Source: Aquirhabdus sp.
Lineage (GTDB): Bacteria; Pseudomonadota; Gammaproteobacteria; Pseudomonadales; Moraxellaceae
Assembly (NCBI GenBank): GCA_030152425.1
Contig: JASLJP010000198.1
Coordinates: 1 to 33,073 of the forward strand
DNA: 33,073 bases
Direction of reading: 5' to 3'
Shown: positions 26,527 through 33,073 of the stretch, one piece after another
Layout: every line of letters begins with the position of its first letter
Position numbering within the stretch: position 1 is the stretch's first letter
The notes under the pieces: model-generated
Databases searched by the model: none
The model's input: the letters and a program-made list of their open reading frames with translations, nothing else
What the model was told of the DNA's origin: nothing
Translations under genes and position numbers: made by a program

Positions 26527-26574
26527 GAAGGAAACCTAAGCTTGGCGTTTGCCAAGCCTGCGCTGTCGGTGCCG

Positions 26575-27675
26575 TTATTCTGCACTCAGGCTGCACTCGG
26601 CCAGCGTGGGGGTTTTCTGGCAGCGGATTTTTTTCAGTACGCCGAGCATTTTTTTGTCATAGATCCCGTCATTGATCAAATCGATCCGCGAAGTACGCGC
26701 CATGTCCTGATAGCGGGCGCGAGCGCCTTCGGTGATACGCACCCAGTATTTTGGATCGACTTCGGATTCGTAGTCTTTCACGGTTTTTAGATAGGTATCG
26801 TATTTGGACGCGACGTATTCACGCGATGCCTGACCAAAGGTAGGTGGAAAACGGTCGGCATGGATCACGACCTGTAGACTGACCTGCGCCAAGACATAAT
26901 CGACCACGCCGCCATTTTTACCCAGTCCGCGATAAAGCTCCAGCGGGCGGTAGGCCGTCGCAGGCGAAATCACGATATCGACCTTGCCGTTATTAAACTT
27001 ACCGGCAAAGTTGGTCACGTCGGAGGGGTCAGACTGCGCGCCTAAGTTGCGCACCAGCTTGGCTTCGGCTTTGTCGTAGTCAAAAATGGCGATTTTCTTG
27101 CCCGGCAGTTGCTCTGGGCTATTGATGCTGCGGTCGTTGACGAAACCATAGGCGGCACCAAAGGGCATCACACCGGCGACTTCGTACTGTTGTTTATCAA
27201 ATTCGGTTTTCATCAGGCTGGCGGCAGCGGGGCTAGACACCACGGTGATGAGGGTTTTCATATGATCGTAGCTGGGGATCGCACCAATGGCTTCGACACT
27301 GCCCATAAAGGCATTGAACGGACGCACACGCAGACCGGTCATGACCACGGCATCGCAATAGCGCACGCGGAAGTCTTCACTGGCGACCCGTTCATCGACA
27401 TAGCCGATCAGATCGAAGTCGATGCCCAGTGTCGAGGCTTTGATCTGGTAGTCTTTCATGCGGGCAAAAACTTCTCCGTTTTGACCCATGATATCCCAGA
27501 TACAGAGGCGACGCTTGAGGTGGTCAGCAGGCGCGGCACTGGCGACGCTGGTCAATGCAAACAACGCCAATAGGGCGATCAATCCGCGTACAACGATCCC
27601 TTGATGCGTGCGGCGGCTTGACGCTTGACGATACGCTTGCGTGACGCTTTGTTCTGGACGACCCCGAAACCTCAT
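26575..27675 (-). CDS. DUF6091-type putative solute-binding protein
   Basis: About 366 residues from ATG 27675, chosen for GGAG six bases upstream. ATG at 27687, 27696 and 27717 are in frame. A hydrophobic signal segment (GLIALLALFALTSVASA) follows a long, Arg-rich lead. The mature protein starts near APADHLKRRLCIWD and has a periplasmic-binding-protein feel: IPSYDHMKTLITVVSSP, VAGVMPFGAAYGFVND, LPGKKIAIFDYDKAEAKL, GKVDIVISPATAYRPLELYRG. I match it from memory to DUF6091 proteins, annotated as putative solute-binding. It sits between a lipoprotein and a TRAP permease, so a role as the binding subunit is likely but not proven. Confidence 0.72.
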   Translation of the reverse strand: MRFRGRPEQSVTQAYRQASSRRTHQGIVVRGLIALLALFALTSVASAAPADHLKRRLCIWDIMGQNGEVFARMKDYQIKASTLGIDFDLIGYVDERVASEDFRVRYCDAVVMTGLRVRPFNAFMGSVEAIGAIPSYDHMKTLITVVSSPAAASLMKTEFDKQQYEVAGVMPFGAAYGFVNDRSINSPEQLPGKKIAIFDYDKAEAKLVRNLGAQSDPSDVTNFAGKFNNGKVDIVISPATAYRPLELYRGLGKNGGVVDYVLAQVSLQVVIHADRFPPTFGQASREYVASKYDTYLKTVKDYESEVDPKYWVRITEGARARYQDMARTSRIDLINDGIYDKKMLGVLKKIRCQKTPTLAECSLSAE

Positions 27676-27864
27676 TATCCACTCCATTATGACCATGACT
27701 ACCTTGATTGACGGCACAGCAACGGACGAATACGACCGTCTTGCATCCTTACTGCGCAGGGCGAACTGTGCCCTAGCCGATTCATTATTTCAATGGCTCT
27801 AACGCCTTTTCAGCCCGATTAATCGTTTGATTGTGGCCTTATGTCTGATTTCACGTCTCTATAG

Positions 27865-27895
27865 AACAAAACCGCCACGATCGGGCGGTTTTGTT
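27865..27895 (-). terminator. Intrinsic terminator of the 27930 lipoprotein gene
   Basis: AACAAAACCGCC (27865-27876) pairs with GGCGGTTTTGTT (27884-27895), loop of seven, TTTTGTT at the end on minus. Confidence 0.82.
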
Positions 27896-27929
27896 GAGTT
27901 CAACACGTTGGTTGCACGCGATCTAAAGA

Positions 27930-29057
27930 TTAGTTCAGCAGATCATCGACCTTCACGTTGCTGTCCACCGAGCTTTCGTCCCAGAATTTGGTCAAGCCAT
28001 CTTCAGGTGCGCGTTTGCCGGTTTTGTCGGTCCAGTAACGGTCGGCGATACCCCAAACCAGATGACCACCCATGGCGTCAAACAGTTTGTATTTCGGATT
28101 GACCGGCATGTTTTGGTCGACTGAATGACCGTAGGTTTTCAGTGCGTCACGGATCAGCTCATCTTTACCGGTGGCTTGTGCAGCCAGGGCATAAACGGCG
28201 TGTGACATACGGACGCCTTTACGCTCGCCCAGACGGGTAGAGTCTTTCAGGGTTTGATATGGATCAGGTTTGCCTTCACCGGCACCTGGCAGCAGCACCC
28301 AGATCGAGGCACGAACGGCCATCGGCACGCCCCAGAACTGTTCGTTGTTGATACATTTCATACCGCGCTCAACCACTGCCGCGATGTCTTTCGGTACGTT
28401 GACCGCACCTTGCGAGCTGATGTCGTTGACGATCGCTTGCAGACCGGTCAGCAGACCAATCAGGTAGATGGTTTTGTCCAGATCGGTTTTCATCGCTGGG
28501 CATTCTTCGCCGAGCTTCACTTTGTATTCACGTTCCCACGTTTCTTGGAACATTTGATAGGCGGCATATTGGCGACGTGCAGCAACGGTCGACCAGCGTT
28601 TCTGGGCGATACGCGCATCTTCCGCTTCTTCGACTTTACCGTTATGCGCCGAGCGCAGGTAGGTCAGCTCGTGCTCAAGCGCAGTGTCTTCGGCACACAT
28701 CGCAGCACCGGCATACATCAGCACCGCAACGCGAGTCGCGTCTGCACCCATGGCGGCAGTCGCCAAAATCGCAGGTTGCAGTGAGGTACCAGATACGCAG
28801 ACCATGTTCACGTCATCAAGTGACAGAATCGGAGGCAGAATTTGGCCTTCAGCAAAACGCAAACCGATATTTGCACCAGTCTTGTAGACTTGGGCACAAC
28901 CCGACAGCGTCAGTGCAGCCGTCACGGCGATGATTGCGCTTTTGCCAAGGAGGTTCTTCGAAATAAGGTTTTGCAGTGCTGATTTGCTAAAAATTTTACG
29001 TAAAACAGGAGTTGTTTTCTGCGCCAGCTTTGGGGCATTTGACGAACGATCTAACAT
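27930..29057 (-). CDS. Helical lipoprotein, possible TatT-like TRAP-associated protein
   Basis: A 375-residue lipoprotein. A hydrophobic stretch ends in lipobox LSGC (Cys54) after an unusually long, basic lead of about 38 residues. ATG 29057 has AAGGA about ten bases upstream, though a later start is possible. The mature part is mostly helical and Ala/Leu/Glu rich, with C-terminal motifs INNEQFWGVPMAVRASIWVLL and MSHAVYALAAQATGKDELIRDALKTYG. This resembles the T-component (TatT) of TPR-associated TRAP systems, a lipoprotein with helical repeats that contacts the binding protein. The similarity is from memory and weak. The position ahead of the binding protein and permease supports it. Confidence 0.55.
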   Translation of the reverse strand: MLDRSSNAPKLAQKTTPVLRKIFSKSALQNLISKNLLGKSAIIAVTAALTLSGCAQVYKTGANIGLRFAEGQILPPILSLDDVNMVCVSGTSLQPAILATAAMGADATRVAVLMYAGAAMCAEDTALEHELTYLRSAHNGKVEEAEDARIAQKRWSTVAARRQYAAYQMFQETWEREYKVKLGEECPAMKTDLDKTIYLIGLLTGLQAIVNDISSQGAVNVPKDIAAVVERGMKCINNEQFWGVPMAVRASIWVLLPGAGEGKPDPYQTLKDSTRLGERKGVRMSHAVYALAAQATGKDELIRDALKTYGHSVDQNMPVNPKYKLFDAMGGHLVWGIADRYWTDKTGKRAPEDGLTKFWDESSVDSNVKVDDLLN

Positions 29058-29246
29058 TTTATGTCATTCCTTGGATGAGTTGTATCCCTACACTACGCGA
29101 CGATAACACGAAGCACGGCTAGATTAAAGCCAAAAGCCATGAAAAAAACACCGATATTACAAAGCCGGTCTCAATTTTAGGCCATTTTGTCGGGTTCCTA
29201 CGATGGACTGCTGTACAAGCGTGCAGACAAGACGATTCATGGCGAT

Positions 29247-29275
29247 AAAAAAACCCAATCGATCCGATTGGGTTT
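29247..29275 (-). terminator. Intrinsic terminator of pnp
   Basis: AAACCCAATCG (29251-29261) pairs with CGATTGGGTTT (29265-29275), loop of three, followed on minus by a T run (A run at 29247-29253). Confidence 0.88.
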
Positions 29276-29331
29276 ACGCTAAAATCGGCAGGGTATAAAC
29301 GTGCGTCTAAACCCTGATTTTTAGTTTGATA

Positions 29332-31425
29332 TTAAACCGCTGCTGCGACATCTTTCATCGACAGTTTGATACGACCGCGTTGGTCGACATCCTGTACGAT
29401 CACGCGTACTTTTTGACCTTCGGCCAGCACATCGCTGACGTTGGCAATGCGTTCGTTGGAGATTTGTGAAATGTGCAGCAGGCCATCGGTGCCCGGCAGC
29501 AGATTGACAAATGCACCAAACTCGACGATACGCACCACAGTGCCTTCGTAGATGGTACCTGGCTCGATCTCAGCGGTGATCGCTTGGATCTTGGCAATCG
29601 CGGCTTGCGCTGCGGCTTTGCTTTCGCCAAATACACGTACAGTGCCGTTGTCTTCGATGTCGATCGACGCTTTGGTTTCTTCGGTCAGGGCGCGGATGGT
29701 GGCGCCGCCTTTACCGATGATGTCACGGATCTTGTCTGGGTTGACTTGGATCACCGCAAAGGTCGGGGCATACATGTTGATTTCGGTACGGCTGCGTGCC
29801 AGTACTTGGTTCATGCCATTCAGGATATGGATACGGCCTTGGTAGGCTTGGCTGAGTGCCAGTTCCATGATCTCTTCGGTGATGCCTTCGATCTTGATGT
29901 CCATTTGCAGTGCGGTGATGCCGTTGGCAGAACCAGCCACTTTAAAGTCCATGTCGCCCAGATGATCTTCATCACCCAAGATGTCAGACAGCACCGCAAA
30001 GCGCTCGCCTTCTTTGACCAGACCCATCGCGATACCGGCGACGGGGGCTTTCAGCGGCACACCGGCATCCATCAGCGCAAGGCTGGCACCACAGACCGAG
30101 GCCATCGACGACGAACCGTTTGATTCGGTGATGTCCGATACGATACGGATGACGTAGGGGAAGCGGTCTGCTGCAGGCAGTACAGGGTAGACACCACGAC
30201 GTGCCAAACGGCCATGACCGATTTCGCGGCGTTTAGGACCGGATTCACGACCGGTTTCACCGACCGAGTAGGCAGGGAAGTTGTAGTGCAGCATGAATGG
30301 ATCGGTCTTGGTACCAGCCAGTGAGTCGACCATCAACGCATCACGGGTGTTACCCAGTGTGGCGGTGACGAGGGCTTGGGTTTCACCACGGGTGAACAGT
30401 GCTGAACCGTGAGCACGCGGCAACACGCCGACTTGGATGTCCAGTGCACGGACGGTTTTGGTGTCGCGGCCGTCGATGCGTGGCTTGCCCGACAGGATAT
30501 TGTCACGCACGGTGCGGTATTTGAGATCTTCAAAGTAGTTTTGCAGTTCACCGGCATCGACATCGCTGCCTTCTGGTGCAAACTCGGCCAGCGCCGCTTG
30601 TTTGATGGCATCCAGTTTTTCGTAGCGCAGGGCTTTTTCGGTTTCGGTGTAGGCAACGCTGATCTCTTCGGCGAAGCGTGCAGCCAGACGGCCTTTCAGT
30701 TCGTCGTTTTGTACGGCAGGTGCCCATGTGCTGGCTGGGGTGCCGACTTCGGCGGCAAACTCTTTGATCGCCTGGATCACGACTTGCATTTCGTCATGGC
30801 CAAACAACACTGCGCCAAGCATTTGATCTTCAGACAGTTCTTTGGCTTCGGATTCAACCATCAACACCGCTTTGTCCGTACCGGCAACCACCAGATCCAA
30901 GTCACTGCGGCTCAGCTCTTCGGTGGATGGGTTCAGGATATAGTCGCCGTCGATGAATGCAACACGTGCACCACCGATAGGGCCGTTGAACGGTACGCCC
31001 GCGATGGACATCGCCGCGCTGGTGCCGATCATGGCGGCGATATCGGCTTCCATGGTTTTGTCCGAGGACACGACAGTCGCGGTGACTTGTACTTCGTTGA
31101 AGTAGCCTTCTGGGAACAATGGACGGATTGGACGGTCGATCAGACGGCTGATCAGGGTTTCACTTTCTGACGCACGGCCTTCACGTTTGCCGTAGCCACC
31201 CGGGATACGACCGGCTGCATATTGTTTTTCTTGATAGTTTACGGTCAGGGCGAAGAAGTCTTGGCCTGGTTTTGCTTTTTTTGCGGCAACCACGGCGACC
31301 AATACGGTCACGCCACCGAGGGTGACCAATACGGAGTTGGCTTGACGGGCGATACGGCCAGTTTCGAGTACCAATAAATGACGACCAAATTGCACTTCTT
31401 TACGCACGATATTAAACATCGACAT
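29332..31425 (-). CDS. pnp: Polynucleotide phosphorylase
   Basis: A 697-residue 3'-5' exoribonuclease that uses phosphate to release NDPs and joins the RNA degradosome. Two RNase PH-like cores are present (about 10-140 and 315-540). The second has the catalytic aspartates in MDFKVAGSANGITALQMDIKIEG. A KH domain (IIGKGGATI, near 560) and a C-terminal S1 domain (GTVVRIVEFGAFVNL, GLLHISQIS) follow. The ATG at 31425 has AAGGAA upstream. Length and domain order are normal. It follows rpsO on the same strand with a long spacer. Confidence 0.98.
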   Translation of the reverse strand: MSMFNIVRKEVQFGRHLLVLETGRIARQANSVLVTLGGVTVLVAVVAAKKAKPGQDFFALTVNYQEKQYAAGRIPGGYGKREGRASESETLISRLIDRPIRPLFPEGYFNEVQVTATVVSSDKTMEADIAAMIGTSAAMSIAGVPFNGPIGGARVAFIDGDYILNPSTEELSRSDLDLVVAGTDKAVLMVESEAKELSEDQMLGAVLFGHDEMQVVIQAIKEFAAEVGTPASTWAPAVQNDELKGRLAARFAEEISVAYTETEKALRYEKLDAIKQAALAEFAPEGSDVDAGELQNYFEDLKYRTVRDNILSGKPRIDGRDTKTVRALDIQVGVLPRAHGSALFTRGETQALVTATLGNTRDALMVDSLAGTKTDPFMLHYNFPAYSVGETGRESGPKRREIGHGRLARRGVYPVLPAADRFPYVIRIVSDITESNGSSSMASVCGASLALMDAGVPLKAPVAGIAMGLVKEGERFAVLSDILGDEDHLGDMDFKVAGSANGITALQMDIKIEGITEEIMELALSQAYQGRIHILNGMNQVLARSRTEINMYAPTFAVIQVNPDKIRDIIGKGGATIRALTEETKASIDIEDNGTVRVFGESKAAAQAAIAKIQAITAEIEPGTIYEGTVVRIVEFGAFVNLLPGTDGLLHISQISNERIANVSDVLAEGQKVRVIVQDVDQRGRIKLSMKDVAAAV

Positions 31426-31868
31426 ACGATCTATTCCTTTTTAAAACAGTAATTTTTTCAGGCCTTAAAACAACAATAAGGCTAAGGCCTACTTCGCACA
31501 TGGAAGCCCCTAACGACGGTTGTTTTTTGGATTCTTAAAAAGAACAAATCAACTTGCTGATAATAAGAATTATTTTTTTCGGCTGGCGCCGCAAACAAAC
31601 GTAGTTAGAAGCCTCTCCACATGTACACCAACAAGCACAATCACCACCGCACGAGGCTCGACCTACTGCGCCGCAGCATCCCCTCGCCGATCCTATCGAC
31701 AATACAGATGCAAGGCATGCAGATCACGATCCGCCATATCGTGCCGCACGATGAAAGCACATTTAACCGCATAAACTCAACAACTATTCGACAGTGATTC
31801 AACAGCGATCACGCAACATCGCGGTCGCCCGGCAGGTCGCGTGTCGATGTAAATCCCATACAGCAAAA
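31426..31868 (-). other. Long pnp leader / rpsO-pnp spacer
   Basis: About 440 bases without a supported gene. It holds a long imperfect hairpin (31467-31526) near pnp and a set of short alternating inverted repeats near 31725-31752. The pnp leader of E. coli is known to form RNase III-cut structures that autoregulate pnp. Whether this one does is inference. Confidence 0.55.
31467..31526 (-). promoter_or_regulatory. Possible RNase III-type leader hairpin of pnp
   Basis: AAAACAAC (31467-31474) and GTTGTTTT (31519-31526) close an imperfect stem. Inside, CTTC/GAAG and GG/CC can pair around a CATGTGC loop. It lies about 40 bases ahead of the pnp ribosome site. Confidence 0.4.
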
Positions 31869-31888
31869 AAGGGAGCGCAGGCTCCCTT
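31865..31888 (-). terminator. Intrinsic terminator of rpsO
   Basis: AAGGGAGC/GCTCCCTT stem (31869-31876, 31881-31888) with a four-base loop, followed on minus by TTTTTT. Confidence 0.85.
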
Positions 31889-31943
31889 CTTCGATCATTC
31901 TAACCAACCAGATTCATCACGGTAAAATCTGTGAATCGCAATC

Positions 31944-32213
31944 TTAGCGACGCAGACCCAAAGTACCGATCAGTGATTGATAACGCTCGCCGTCTTTACC
32001 TTTGAGGTAGTCCAGCAGTTTACGACGTTGGTTGACCATACGGATCAAACCACGACGGCTATGATGGTCATGCTTGTGTGCTTTGAAATGGCTTTGCAGG
32101 TCGTTGATGGTTGCAGACAGCAACGCAACTTGAACTTCTGGTGAACCTGTATCGTTTTCTGCGCGAGCAAATTTAGCGATAATGGCGGCGCGATCAGCAT
32201 TGGTTAATGCCAT
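31944..32213 (-). CDS. rpsO: 30S ribosomal protein S15
   Basis: Exactly 89 residues from ATG 32213, the normal S15 length. GGAGA lies seven bases upstream. Extension to 32234 would add seven residues. Conserved S15 segments are present: DTGSPEVQVALL, INDLQSHFKAHKHDHHSRRGLIRMVNQRRKLLDYL and a C-terminal LGLRR. S15 binds 16S rRNA at the central three-way junction early in 30S assembly, and in E. coli represses its own mRNA. It has its own terminator, so pnp is probably expressed both by readthrough and from its own promoter. Confidence 0.98.
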   Translation of the reverse strand: MALTNADRAAIIAKFARAENDTGSPEVQVALLSATINDLQSHFKAHKHDHHSRRGLIRMVNQRRKLLDYLKGKDGERYQSLIGTLGLRR

Positions 32214-32327
32214 GATGTCTTCTCCGAGATGCATGAATAAGATAATGTCTGCCGTGCATCACTACAGCAGGTGGCGGATTATACGGCAAGAATTCCCCGA
32301 TTACCAGCCTTTAGCGCAGGGAGATGC

Positions 32328-33073
32328 CTATTCTACAGGCGGCGCGTTGCGTACGGACGCATTGGGCGGCGAGACGTGTGAATAGTCATGCACTGCCACA
32401 TCGGCCTCCTGATAGTGCTCGACCTCTGGGCGGCTCATGGCGCAGGCATGCTCCTCGCACTGGATAGCGACGTGGTGGATGGCAAAACGTTTGCCCAGCA
32501 TGTCCATGGCGTCTTCCAGCACCTCCTGCGGCGCGCGCGCCGGGCAGACCAGATGCACGGTCAGCGATACCTTGCTCACGGTCAGCGACCAGACATGCAG
32601 ATCGTGCAGGCTCTCGACCCCCGCCACACTTTGCAGCGCCTGACGTACCTCAGCGACATCAATGCCTGCAGGCACGCCTTCGAGCAGGATATGTACGCTT
32701 TGCTTAAACAGACTCCACGTCCGTGGCAGCACCCACAGCCCGATCAGGATCGCCGTGACCGAGTCGACCCACCACCACTGGGTAAAATAAATGATCACCC
32801 CGCCGACGATCACCGCAGCCGAGCCGACCATATCGGCCAGCACCTCAAGGTAGGCGGCGCGCATATTCAGACTGTCGTCGCCGCCACTGCTGATGATCTT
32901 CATACAGATCAGGTTGATGAGTAGCCCGATGACGGCGACAGCCATCATACCGCCGGAATGCAGCGCCGGTGGGGTAGACAGCCGCTCGTAGGCCTCATAC
33001 AAGATGTAGCCTGCCACTGCAAACAGCAGCACGGCGTTCAGGATCACGGCCAGAATCTCGAAGCGGTAGTAGC
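32328..33073 (-). CDS. czcD: Cation diffusion facilitator, CzcD-like (partial)
   Basis: Runs off the right edge; about 248 residues of the C-terminal part are seen, starting with YYRFEIL. Four or so membrane helices precede a cytoplasmic ferredoxin-like domain (LHDLHVWSLTVSKVSLTVHLVC). The TM5 motif reads YLEVLADMVGS, with Glu where ZitB-type proteins have His; CzcD of Cupriavidus also has Glu in this place, as I recall. GIGLWVLPRTW and LLEGVP are family segments. The His-rich end (EEHAC, EHYQ) could bind metal. CDF proteins export zinc, cobalt or cadmium by proton exchange. Metal specificity is not decided by what is visible. Confidence 0.85.
   Translation of the reverse strand, partial: YYRFEILAVILNAVLLFAVAGYILYEAYERLSTPPALHSGGMMAVAVIGLLINLICMKIISSGGDDSLNMRAAYLEVLADMVGSAAVIVGGVIIYFTQWWWVDSVTAILIGLWVLPRTWSLFKQSVHILLEGVPAGIDVAEVRQALQSVAGVESLHDLHVWSLTVSKVSLTVHLVCPARAPQEVLEDAMDMLGKRFAIHHVAIQCEEHACAMSRPEVEHYQEADVAVHDYSHVSPPNASVRNAPPVE

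Noticed and set aside
27590..27670. Minus-strand bases near the start of the binding-protein gene read in another frame as QNKASRKRIVKRQAAARIKGS, somewhat like the end of ribosomal protein S20.
   Set aside because: The stretch is bounded by stops on both sides and lacks the rest of S20. A basic frame of this size can arise by chance, and no database check is possible here.
31520..31774. 84-residue plus-strand frame in the rpsO-pnp spacer.
   Set aside because: Composition is Ser/Thr/Arg/Cys rich without family features, there is no ribosome site, and it is antisense to the probable pnp leader.
1..33073. Search for CRISPR arrays, insertion sequences, att sites and prophage genes.
   Set aside because: No regularly spaced repeats, transposase or integrase frames or phage genes were seen. 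The tRNA-Ser gene has no integrase next to it and no visible duplicated end.

Overview
The window looks like a chromosomal segment of a gammaproteobacterium, most likely of the Pseudomonadales/Moraxellaceae side. Reasons: a prlC-yheV pair, rpsO next to pnp, kup, a DUF6091-type binding protein with a TRAP permease, and moderately high GC by eye. Genus cannot be fixed from the sequence alone. I see no prophage, insertion sequence, CRISPR array or plasmid feature. Most genes are ordinary chromosomal genes, many closed by clear intrinsic terminators.

Layout. 1-264: end of a sensor kinase. 346-8762 (minus): a block of secreted or surface proteins. It holds three lipoproteins (one DUF4382, two related to each other), a DUF4124 protein, a GFA-family zinc protein, and a two-component pair whose kinase has an unusually large multi-pass membrane sensor. 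9000-10404: a glycine-zipper lipoprotein (minus) and a class I glutamine amidotransferase (plus). 10435-10525: tRNA-Ser(GGA), minus. 10614-13636: potassium transporter Kup, then an exported DNA/RNA non-specific endonuclease. 13642-18891: a TetR regulator divergent from an RND efflux adaptor/pump operon, with repeated ATAGT half-sites and a 7-bp-arm palindrome between them. 19072-21420: oligopeptidase A and YheV, behind a good sigma-70-like promoter. 21545-22996: a membrane-anchored coiled-coil protein of unknown function and an EamA/DMT transporter starting with TTG.

23294-29057 (minus) is the most unusual part. In transcription order it has a lipoprotein that may be a TatT-like TRAP-associated protein, a DUF6091-type periplasmic binding protein, a rhombosortase-like rhomboid protease, and a 731-residue TRAP large permease with an N-terminal membrane extension and a charged cytoplasmic insert. 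I read this as a candidate lipoprotein-assisted TRAP uptake system with an embedded or neighbouring rhombosortase. The two ends of the block are separated by terminator-like hairpins, so it is probably several transcripts. No substrate can be assigned.

29332-32213 (minus): polynucleotide phosphorylase and ribosomal protein S15, with a long structured spacer. 32328-33073 (minus): a CzcD-like cation diffusion facilitator that runs off the window.
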